Assembly: GCA_019828565.1 (NCBI GenBank)
Contig: JAHDYR010000064.1
Span: forward strand, 558,001-622,000
DNA length: 64,000 nucleotides
Source: Carpediemonas membranifera
Lineage: Eukaryota > Fornicata
Direction of reading: 5' to 3'
Each line of letters starts with the position of its first letter. Position 1 is the stretch's first letter. Below the pieces are notes generated by a model. It made no database searches. It was not told the DNA's origin and worked only from the letters and a program-made list of their open reading frames with translations. The translations under genes were made by a program, and so were the position numbers. Shown piece after piece: positions 49,674-59,100 of this stretch.

Positions 49674-51029
49674 CTAGTCCTTGAGCACGGGCGCCAGGCT
49701 CCACGCACAGATGAATCCCTCGCTCTCGCTGGTGACAAGCTTCACCACGGGCGAGCCGTCCTTGTTCTTCGTCGTCAGTGTCATGCCCTTGCTCTGGATA
49801 ACCCCTGGCAGGGCCGCTGCGACGGCGGCGGGAACCACTGTGGCGTGGCCGGCAGGGTCGAGGGCGAAGTGGAAGATCATCGTGGGGGACCCGTACGCGA
49901 TGAACATGCCGCCCTGGGTCGTGCGCTGGATGAGCTGGATGTCGTGCACCATGGTCGTCGGTACCTCGTTGACGACGACAGGCGTCTGCTCATGCGTCGT
50001 TCGGTCAAACATGGTCATCAGACTGCCGTCTGCGCCGAGTTCGACGTGCCCGACGACGCCGATGGTGCTGGAGAGCCACACGTGGGTGTAAACGCGGGTC
50101 TTGAAGTTGACCCACTGGACCTGGGGCGCCTGCAGGTCGGCCATGTCGATGACCACCACATCGCCCCGGTCCAGCGAGGCGGAGATCTCCACATTGTTGC
50201 GGGTGATCAGCCACCGCACGGAGCCAACCACCGCCCCGCAGTCGAACGAGAAGACGTCCCGCAGCGTGCGGGTCGCGCGGTCGTACTCGGTCACGGCTAC
50301 GAGGTGATCGTGGCCGCCGGACAAGATCAGCGTCTGCTCGGGGTGAATGGCGAGCTCCCGGATGAAGTTGGTGTGCACCGCGCGGCTGGTGACGACGGCG
50401 CCCTGCCGACGGACGTGGTCGTACGTGATGACGACAAGGTGGGACTCGGCCGCGACAACGAGCGTGGCGGCGTCGAGCCAGGCGAGGTCGAGCACCTCCC
50501 AGTCGAGCGCGAGGGCGGCAGCAGCCGTCAGGTGTGAGACGTGGTCGTCGAACTCACCGAACGCCACCGCGTGCGTGCCGTCGCCGAACTCGACGCCGGT
50601 TGCATAGACACGGCCGTGCTCGGGGATGGCGATTGGACCCATGACGCCGGCCCGCCCACCGAGGTCTGGCAGCATCTGTCGCAGCTGGATCATCATTCGG
50701 TGCAGCGGAGGGCGTGTGGCGGGCGGCTTGGCGATCGGTATATTGGGGGAGGAGATGGCTGAGTTTGTGAAGCGTGCCGGGCTGCTGACAGCGGACATTT
50801 CGGAGGGGATGGGCGTGTAGCCGAGCGGCGACGGATCCTGCATAGATATCGGACGCTGTACGGGCAGCTCTTGATACACATAGGCATCTTGGGCGGCGCC
50901 GAAGGCACTGGTCATGATTCGCTGAGCATTGCCAGGCAGGTTGTGCTCTGTGGAGCCATTATTGTTGATTGGAAAGCCAAGATGGCCAAATGAAGGTGAG
51001 TAGACGCCGTAAGAGAGCTCTGAAGACAT
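49674..51029 (-). CDS. WD-like beta-propeller protein
   Basis: 451 residues, single exon, ATG start. The first 110 residues are rich in S, P and Q and look disordered. From about 120 the sequence shows repeating four-strand blocks with patterns such as VLDLAWLDAATLVVAAESHL, IRELAIHPEQTLILSGGHDH and VGSVRWLITRNNVEISASLD, which fit WD40-type blades. The last blade ends SESEGFICAWSLAP. Canonical WD dipeptides are few, so it is a divergent propeller. The partner and process are not evident. Confidence 0.72.
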   Translation of the reverse strand: MSSELSYGVYSPSFGHLGFPINNNGSTEHNLPGNAQRIMTSAFGAAQDAYVYQELPVQRPISMQDPSPLGYTPIPSEMSAVSSPARFTNSAISSPNIPIAKPPATRPPLHRMMIQLRQMLPDLGGRAGVMGPIAIPEHGRVYATGVEFGDGTHAVAFGEFDDHVSHLTAAAALALDWEVLDLAWLDAATLVVAAESHLVVITYDHVRRQGAVVTSRAVHTNFIRELAIHPEQTLILSGGHDHLVAVTEYDRATRTLRDVFSFDCGAVVGSVRWLITRNNVEISASLDRGDVVVIDMADLQAPQVQWVNFKTRVYTHVWLSSTIGVVGHVELGADGSLMTMFDRTTHEQTPVVVNEVPTTMVHDIQLIQRTTQGGMFIAYGSPTMIFHFALDPAGHATVVPAAVAAALPGVIQSKGMTLTTKNKDGSPVVKLVTSESEGFICAWSLAPVLKD

Positions 51030-51266
51030 TCTCTACAACTATGTTTGCTCTACAGCGCTAAAACTAGAAGTTTAGGGTTAGTAACATGTCAGTGGAAGAT
51101 AGCTGCCTTGGCGAGTGACATGAGAAAATAAACTCTACCCTAACCCGCCGCAGGGGTCTGGGCGGGACGGGGCATGGGTGCGTAGGGTGCCAGGAAGAAT
51201 AGCCTCAGCGTTGTGCTAGGGCGAGCACTTTAAGGCACAGCGATTTGACGACAAGTGGACAAGGGT

Positions 51267-52652
51267 ATGATCATTCGAGTGCGCACGACAGGCGGGATGA
51301 AGCGCATGGAATTTGATGAGAAGCACGCCACGGTTAAGGACCTTCGAGCGAGGCTTGCTGAGGAGTACAACACCACTGGCGATCAGCCGATCTATATGGG
51401 TCCTACTCCCACTGGAAAGCCGTTAGTCGCCAAACTCAGCCACAAGCTGGCCAATGAGGGGTTCAAAAACGGTACACAGATTTTCTTTGATGAGAAGAAC
51501 ATCGCACAAGAGCCATCGGCCCTCGAACAGAGCGGGAAGAACTTCACGGTCCACGAAGCCAAAGACAAGCGCCCCCGCCCCCCGCACATCGGGCCCGACT
51601 GCACGCATGACGCGACTATGCGGTGTCACCAGTGCTTTGAGGCTTACTACAAGGACCAGAAGGACCCCCTCGCCATCTCGGACGACGAGGAGGCGCCCCC
51701 GGTATATGCCCGCAAGAACATGCGGGACGCGCGGTACCTGCACTACCAGCAGTCGCTGATCCCGCACATCAAGCACCAGGACACAGGCCGGGTCCGGACG
51801 GTCAGCCTCGCACAGCACGTCGTGGAGCAGTTTAACGCGGGCCTCGTAACCTATGAGTACTACCATCGCCGTCTAGCCATCCTCTTCGGCCGCTTCGACC
51901 AGGACAACGAGACCGTTATTGTAGAGACGTCCTACGAGCCCAAACAGGACTTCAACACCGACACCCAGCAAATTAGACTCGGCGACGACGAGCACTTCGA
52001 CCGGGTTCGGACACTAGGGACGTTCCTCGGCATGGAGCCCGTCGGCTGGATCGTGTCCCACCCCATGATCTCGGATGAGGACGGCGCCCCGCTGAGGGCA
52101 TCAGAGGTCGTTCAGGCGGCTTCGTGGCAGCTCGAGTTCGACACGCGGTTCGTGACCGTCACGGTCTCCGTTGACGATGACAAACAGCTGAGCGTCGACG
52201 CGTTTCAGGTGTCGGATCAGGCGTGCAAAATGGCGAGGAAGGGCTTCTTCGACTGCCCCCAGAGTTCAGATGAGCCCTTCTCCTGCCAGACAACAAAGGA
52301 GGTCGACATCAACGCCGAGATGGTGAAGTCCGTCGGTACCCCCTACCTTACCGTCCCGGTTGGCATCACCACCCACGATGGCGTCTTCGGCGGGGACTTC
52401 CCTGTGCAGAACAGACTGATCGAGCCGACGCCCCGGGACGTGCTGGCGTATCTGGATGCCAACCAGGCCAAGGGGCAGCTCGCGCGCTTCGGGAACATGG
52501 CGTTTCTGCTCTATGTCAGCTACATCCTCGATCTGCACACCCAGATCGCGGAGATCTGCGGTTGTATCCAGCACGGCCTCGAGGAAGGCTTCACGGCAGA
52601 GCACGAGGCCGATATCCGCCGCCACTGCGAGCTCTTGATGCAGTTTGAATGA
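51267..52652 (+). CDS. NPL4: Nuclear protein localization 4 homolog (NPL4)
   Basis: The adaptor that, with UFD1, recruits p97/CDC48 to ubiquitinated proteins. 461 residues from ATG (MIIRVRTTGG); the open frame above starts at GTG. A ubiquitin-like domain (1 to 80) is followed by a zinc-finger segment, PDCTHDATMRCHQCFEAYY, and the inactive MPN domain: VEQFNAGLVTYEYYHRRLAI, ILFGRF, VIVETSYEPKQ, VGWIVSHPMI and LRASEVVQAASWQLE. These match the NPL4 core in order. It lacks the C-terminal NZF finger found in animals, as in yeast. UFD1 is not in the window. Confidence 0.9.
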   Translation: MIIRVRTTGGMKRMEFDEKHATVKDLRARLAEEYNTTGDQPIYMGPTPTGKPLVAKLSHKLANEGFKNGTQIFFDEKNIAQEPSALEQSGKNFTVHEAKDKRPRPPHIGPDCTHDATMRCHQCFEAYYKDQKDPLAISDDEEAPPVYARKNMRDARYLHYQQSLIPHIKHQDTGRVRTVSLAQHVVEQFNAGLVTYEYYHRRLAILFGRFDQDNETVIVETSYEPKQDFNTDTQQIRLGDDEHFDRVRTLGTFLGMEPVGWIVSHPMISDEDGAPLRASEVVQAASWQLEFDTRFVTVTVSVDDDKQLSVDAFQVSDQACKMARKGFFDCPQSSDEPFSCQTTKEVDINAEMVKSVGTPYLTVPVGITTHDGVFGGDFPVQNRLIEPTPRDVLAYLDANQAKGQLARFGNMAFLLYVSYILDLHTQIAEICGCIQHGLEEGFTAEHEADIRRHCELLMQFE

Positions 52653-52717
52653 TTCTAAAGTTTTGTCAGATGCAACCATTCCCCGCCAGCATGTCCCAAG
52701 GGGCCTAACAAACGTTA

Positions 52718-54840
52718 TCAGTGCACGCCGTTCGAGTCTGCCTGGATCTTGGGGTTGGAGAACAGCCGCTTGGCACCCAAATGCCTCAACACCTTCACGC
52801 TGACCTTGAGGGTCGCCCTGATCATGGCGACGACGTACTTGGCGGCCATGAGGACGGTCGTGTAGGTCTTGCAGACGGCGAACACCGTGTCACGAACAAC
52901 GCCGTGAGGACGCCTGAGATGTTTAGGACGCGGGACTTGATCGTCAGGGCGACGGAAATGCTCGTGTCGAGGTCGGGGATGACCCGGATTCAGTGATGAG
53001 GTCCAGCGTCGTCCTCGAGTCGAACAACGGCTTTGGAGTTGTGGCGAAGTGCAGCTGAACCACTGATGCTAGAATACAATACTTTACCCCATAAACTGCG
53101 CAGAGTCAGGTGAGGTCCCATGACAGGGTGAAGGCGAAGGACGACGTCACGCTCTCCTTGAACAACATGCCGCTCAGGTCCTCGTGCTGGATGAGGCGGG
53201 CCCTCGGCGTGTTGCTTCACTCTCGGCTGGCGTCACCGGACACTACACTGCCATTGTAGAGGGACACCGAGCTATTCTTACTGAAGTGGATCGTACCCGT
53301 GGTGTTGACCTTGACGATGACGTTCGGGGTCGCCGCGTCTGTCGCGTCCATAGCCCCGTCGGTTACCGACTCCCAACCGAGTCGGTGGCCGTCAAAATAT
53401 TCGCCGATGCAGTGGTAGTCGAGATCCTGGCATGGCACGTTGTTCGTGTGAAGCAGCCGGCCGAGGTGAGCGATTCGATGAACTGGCCGGAGCATGTCAT
53501 GTCAGCGAAATACATGAGCTTCATTTATAAAGTAGACATCCGAGATCGGCGTCGTATTCGAGCAGCGTCGTTGTCGCGGGGTCCAGGAACTCGAGCTTCT
53601 GGAACTCAGACTCGACGACGGAGTTTCTCTCGCCGGTGGCGTCCGCCGTGTAAGCCCGGAAGAACACAGAAGCGTATCTGATCAGGTAGCCGATGACGAA
53701 GAAGGGCGTCATGAGGCTGCCGGTGAACGTGCCCCTCGAGGCCACGTAGTATCCGTCGCGGGACCTCGACGTCGCCGGATCCGCGTCGAAGGACACGAAC
53801 TGCCCTTTGACCGGATCAACCTGCCGGGCGAAGGAGATGAAGGCCGAGTGGCCCGCCTCGAACCAGCGCATGGGGTGCCACTTGGACTTGAAGCGGTCCT
53901 GGTCTTTGATGACGATGTGGATGTTGAGGACCGCGATGGACCCTGTCGCCATGCAGCACGAACAGATGTACGCGCTGTACACGATAGCCGTCGTGATGAC
54001 AGTGGCACAGTCAGCTCGGCGAAGTCGACGGCCTTGTCAATGACCCAGGAGCTGAAGTCGACCGCGGTTTCACTGAGAATGCCGAGGCTGTGCGTCCTGG
54101 TCCCATTCACCAGCGAGGTGTACGTCAGCGGCACGTACGCCCCGGCCGGTCAGCACTGATCGTCCGTGCAGGCGTGGCAAGCGTCCTCTCAGAAGGGGCT
54201 GAAGGTGTGGGTCGCAGAAGACGCAGGCGCCGAAGTACTGCTCGCTACGGTGGGTCCCGGCGAAGCAGTCGTACTGCTTGAGTGAGTGAATGAGGAAGAC
54301 GACCTCACTCAGCCTGAACGTGCTCGTATGGACCAGCAGAGACCCGTTGCTCCACATGATCGTGGGGTGCGCGGTGTACTCGTCCAGGATGCCGGGGTTC
54401 AGGAAGCGGTTGGGGTGGGCGTACGCGATGGTGCTAGCCGCGTCGACGTGGCATGTGGCGGGGGCCGGGGGGCAGTACACACTCGACGTCGGGGGCAGGG
54501 TGCGGCGATCTCCGCCTCCGTCTCCCAGAACTCGTCGATGACGTCGACCCGGTTCATGTTGGGGACACCCAGCCCAACGTGTGAGAGGCTGGTCTTCTCG
54601 TCGTATTCCACCCGCATCACAGGCATGCAGTGGCCGTATTGTCCGCGATGGGCTTGACGTACCCGGCGCCGACGAAACCACCGGCCGAGTCGGTGGAGTT
54701 ACGGGCGAAGAAGCACATCTCGGGGATGTTGTAGTCGCCATAGCAGCCGGTGAATGTCCCGCTCCGTCATGCTCCGACAAGCAAGCCAAGGCGTGACCTT
54801 GGCGCACTCGCGGAGCTAAAAGGTAATACGCTGCAATCAT
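52718..54840 (-). pseudogene. Decayed membrane-protein gene with several frameshifts
   Basis: Coding-like sequence runs through this minus-strand region but jumps frame at least five times, and no 28 to 32 base intron with the local splice motif restores it. Fragments in order include EMCFFARNSTDSAGG, MRVEYDEKTSLSHVGLGVPN, WSNGSLLVHTSTFRLSEVVF, TYTSLVNGTRTHSLGILSET, FRSKWHPMRW-like segments with RQVDPVKGQFVSFDADPA, LMTPFFVIGYLIRYASVFFR, PNVIVKVNTTGTIHFSKNSS, LFKESVTSSFAFTLSWDLT and a terminal AAKYVVAMIRATLKVSVKVL before a TGA. The mix of putative extracellular sequence with N-glycosylation-like sites and at least two hydrophobic spans suggests a cell-surface protein. I do not recognise the family. 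Confidence 0.6.
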
Positions 54841-55026
54841 GGCTATGTAAACCCAGATTCGTCATCCTCGGCCTAGTTGTGCCGACAGCGCTTTGTCCCG
54901 CGCTGGGAGGCCTTGGGCATCACACATGTAGCAAATAAACCAGCAGTCATAGAAGCACATAGCGGGGTGTGGGGCTCTGAATAGCGCTATGGCAGGGTTT
55001 TGGCGCGTGGTTCATGTTGGGTCATT

Positions 55027-56013
55027 ATGAAGGTCGTCGGAAAGGATGTGAGGATTGCCACCATAACCCTCAATCCAGCACTGGACGAGATGCTAGAGAT
55101 CCCTAACTTCCACGTGGGAGAAGTGAATCGCGTTGAGAAGCGCAGTTGCTTCGCGGCAGGGAAGGGCATCAATGTCGCCGCCTTCCTGAGACAGCTGAGC
55201 AGTTGCAGCGTTGATAGCAAAAACTACGATGTTTCAGTACTGGGATTTCTCGGCGATGCGAATGATGGGCCATTCCGCGCCCTCTTTCATCGCCTGAACA
55301 TCACCGACGCCATGACCCGAGTCTCTGGACCGACGAGGACAAATATCAAGATTATGGCTGCGGCAGGCACTACTGACATCAACGTACCAGGTGCCCCGGT
55401 CACGGCGGGGGACGTGGCCGGTCTCCTCGCCGCAGTGACCGCCGCCGCCCCAGGGCATGGAGTCTTCGTCCTGGCGGGCAGTCTCCCCAGTGGCGTGGAT
55501 GCTGCGTTTCTTCAGTCGCTCGTTAGTCAACTCCGCGAGGCCGGTGTAGTCGTCGTCGACACCAGTGGCCCCGCTCTCGCCGCCGCCGTCCGGGCTAGTC
55601 CGGACATCATCAAGCCCAACGAGGACGAGCTTGCTGAGCTGTGCCCCGAGCTTCCTGCTGCCCCAACCCTGGCAGACTACCGCGAGGCCTGCCGAGCTCT
55701 TGTGTCGCGCCACGGTGTAGGCCTGGTCGCCCTCACACTCGGCCAGAGAGGCTGCCTGCTCGTCACCGCAGACGAGTGCGTCCATGCGGCGCAGGACCCC
55801 ACGGCACACGTGCCCGTCGTCAGCACCGTCGGGGCGGGGGACGCTTTCCTCGCCGGACTCGTCGGGTGCCTCATCTCGGGTGACAGCCTGGCCACAGCAG
55901 CTTGCACTGCCACCGAGGTTGCGATGCGGACGCTGGGCCAAGTTGGGCCATTCCTCTGTACAGAGGTCGGCAAGGCCGTTGTCGTTCCCTGGGATGGGCC
56001 TGCATTCAAGTGA
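55027..56013 (+). CDS. PfkB-family sugar kinase, 1-phosphofructokinase-like
   Basis: 329 residues from ATG (MKVVGKDVRIAT); the frame above it starts at TTG. Motifs are ITLNPALDEMLEIP at the N terminus, GEVNRVEKRSCFAAGKGINV (PfkB signature 1), VFVLAGSLPSGV, IKPNEDELAELCP, VALTLGQRGCLLVT and STVGAGDAFLAGLVG (signature 2, catalytic Asp about 273). The TLNPALD start and AGKGINVA are typical of bacterial FruK/LacC, which phosphorylate fructose-1-phosphate or tagatose-6-phosphate. One glycine of the usual GGKG is Ala. Such enzymes are rare in eukaryotes and usually act beside a bacterial PTS, which is absent here, so lateral transfer is likely. The actual substrate is uncertain. It sits between a decayed gene and a giant membrane protein gene. 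Confidence 0.88.
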   Translation: MKVVGKDVRIATITLNPALDEMLEIPNFHVGEVNRVEKRSCFAAGKGINVAAFLRQLSSCSVDSKNYDVSVLGFLGDANDGPFRALFHRLNITDAMTRVSGPTRTNIKIMAAAGTTDINVPGAPVTAGDVAGLLAAVTAAAPGHGVFVLAGSLPSGVDAAFLQSLVSQLREAGVVVVDTSGPALAAAVRASPDIIKPNEDELAELCPELPAAPTLADYREACRALVSRHGVGLVALTLGQRGCLLVTADECVHAAQDPTAHVPVVSTVGAGDAFLAGLVGCLISGDSLATAACTATEVAMRTLGQVGPFLCTEVGKAVVVPWDGPAFK

Positions 56014-56145
56014 CGTAAAGGAATGCATGTTGACTCGGCCTGTCGTGCTTGGGCGAGATATTAGACGGCCGTCGCAGTAGGCCAACTAGCAGCCTGATTT
56101 ACGTGACACGTAATTCTTCTTGTCTTGCAGACCAACGAGAGCCAT

Positions 56146-59100
56146 ATGATCCTTCACGAACAGATCATATCGGGTTTCGCCTTCATTCCAGCAGAACGTT
56201 CGTTCTTTAACCTCTTCCTTGGCTTCGTGAAAACGATGCGGCGCTACTCCATCGTCCCCCTTGTTACTTTCTTCATCCTACACGCTTATTTTATCATCCG
56301 GGCCACGTCCTTCATCGGAGACTTGCTCATATACCGCGAAACTGTCATCTCTGTGCTCAACAAGCTGACGGGGTCGATCACGATCGCCGTGCCCGTGCTC
56401 TTCGCCATCCTCGGGGTCATCTCGCTCACCACAGTCACGCTGGGGATGATAGTAATGTCTGTGCGACGACAGATCAACGACGTGCACTTGCAGCGCCCCA
56501 CGCCGCTGTCTTCCGTCCTCTTCGTCCTCGGCACGGTCCACGTGGACGTTTTGGCGCCCCTGTCGGCGTATTCCGCGGCTCATGTCGGCGCGGTGTTGAT
56601 CAAGACCGGGAACCTTGCAGTCGTATCCATTACAGTAGTCGCCCTCGTCGTCATGCAGGCGACGCAGGCGCTCTTCTGCGGCACGTTCACGCTCTTCATG
56701 CTCGACCCCATCCCGGGCAACCTCAGTCCCGTCAAGCCCGCTACCACAAGGCCCAGGGCAGCCCTTGCTGTCACTGAGTCCGTCGCAGTGCCGCTGTGCA
56801 GCCTGTGCGCCTCGTTCCCGGCCCTGCGGACCCCGGCCCTCGTCTTCCTCGCCGTGGCCCACTGCGGGTTCGGGCTGTACACCACCGTGTACATCCCTAT
56901 GGCCGCCATGATGTCCACCGTCGCCACCGTCGCCCACGTGACGGCCGGCGGCGTTGCCCTCCTCGCGCTGCTCGTCGAGCCGTGGTCGGGCCTCTTCTCC
57001 CTCGGGCTGTGCTGCATAGTCGCAGCCAACCTGCTCGCCGTCAACGCGGCGTCCTTCCTGAGCCGCTTCCGGTGCGCGTCCCGAGGCTACAACACGCTCA
57101 TTCTCCCGCCCCTCGCCACGTCGTACGACGCAGAGATCGCAGTTCGATCCGCCCGTGACCCAACGTTCTTCACGTCGCACAGCTGCACGGCCGCGAACGC
57201 CGCGACGCTGCTGACTGCGCGTGCCCAGAAGAGCCGTTGGGCCGGGAGTCCGTTCTTCATCATCACAACGATCCAGATGCTCCTGCTGGCCAGGCCGAGG
57301 GACACCGCCATCGCGACCCGCCTCATCGACAGCATGACGCGGGTGCCCGCCCTGGCAGACACGCGGTATCAGCTGTACGCGCTGACGGAGCTTATCAAGT
57401 CCGGGGTTATGCAGGACTCCGCCAAGGCCGACGCCAGGGCCCGCCGCATGAGCATGCTGCGGTCCGCCACAGGCTGCATCGTTGAGCTCGTGGAGCTGCG
57501 GGTTGCGCTGCTGTCTGCGCTGCTGGCCAAGGACCCGGCAGTCGACGGCCTCCTTGCGACGTACATCGAGGCGTCCATCGACGCCCAGGCGACACTACAC
57601 CGGGCGGATACGGCGCTGTTCCAGGACGTCACGTGGCTGGCGTTCGCGCTGTACTTCTACGTTGCCCTGTTGCCCCACTCGCGGCAGACCCAATCCGTCC
57701 TGACGGGGGTCGCGCCGAGCCATGGGTCCCACCCGGTCGACCAGATCCACAACTACCGCACGGTCAAGCGGAACGAGAGCATCGTCGACCCCTCGGCGAC
57801 GCTCTTCAGCAGGCCGGGCTCCCTTTTCACCCGGGTCGACCGGCCGTCCGCCCGACTCCTCCAGTCCCCGAACGCCAAGGCTGCCCGGCTCCGTCGCGCT
57901 ACAAGGGTTCCGCCGACAGGCGACATGCCGTCTGTGAGGGATAGCCTGGCGCTGATGTACCCCCGCCGCCCTGACGGCCGGCTGCACGTCGCCGCATGGG
58001 TGGTGGACCCCTCGGCCGTACCCTACATCTTCGAGCGCGCCGCCGAGGAGAAGCCGATACACCCCCCGCACTCCCGGAGCAGGCCGCCGGCCCAGCCCGA
58101 CATGTCGAGAGACGACCAGCCCTCGCCGGACCCCCTGGCCGTCCGCACGAAGAGGCCGCGGCGGACGAGGGCGGAGGTCGAGAGCCAGCGCGCCCTGGAC
58201 AACATCGCGCGCGCCCTTCTCACCGCCGTTGTTGGTGACCGCTTCCCCGAGGTGCGCCGCTTCGTCGAGAGGCAGAGGAATCGACTAAGACGACTCAGGC
58301 CGGGGCGGGTGGAGCTGTGTCGGCTGGGCGCGTACGCACTCTTCCTGCTGTCGGGCGCGGTGCTGCTCCTGTACTGCAGACACATGCCCGAGGCCGTCAT
58401 GGCCGAGTCCAGGACCCGCCTGTCCGCCGTGGTGGCCCTCGAGGCGACCGTGTCGGCCCAACAGGACGCCGTAACGGCCATGCTCTTCTCTGACATGGTT
58501 TACTCCCCCGAGCAGTGGGATGCAGTCGCGGGGCTGGCGGCCAAGAGCGGGGGCGCCGTGACCGACATGCTCGCATGGTCCAAGGCCGTCCCGGCATTCC
58601 ACGACCTCACAGTATCCCTTGAGTTCCCCAACGGGACGAGCCTGTTGGTCGTCGAGCGGGCGATCGAGCAGACACAGACGATGGTGGACGCCGGCATCGA
58701 CAACGCCACGGCGCTGCTCTCGGTGCCGGGCCTGGCCTGCTTCTCGGACCATGTCCTCGGCGTGCTCCCCTTCGCCGTGCTGGACGCCGCCGGGCAGATC
58801 TGCAACGGTGTGGCTGTCAACTACGTCGTCGCCGAGATGCTGGCGGTTGGGCTGCTCTCCATCGTACTGCTGACGTCGCTGGGCGCCCAGTGCTCATGTA
58901 TGGGGGCCTTCGAGGCCGTCGACAAGCGCTTCGACCTGCTGCAGCTCGCCATCAAGAACCTCCCCAAGCCCATGGTCGAGAGCGCCCTGCTCGGCATGGA
59001 TGCCCTCTCCTTTATCGGCCGGACCCTCCTCGACAACATGGCCCTCGAGAAGCCCGACGCCCGGCCGCCGGCCATTCTGCCACCTCCGCCCCAGTTCGCT

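Noticed and set aside
52718-54840. Reading the decayed region as an intron-rich intact gene
   Set aside because: None of the frame changes coincides with a 28 to 32 base segment bearing the local splice signals.
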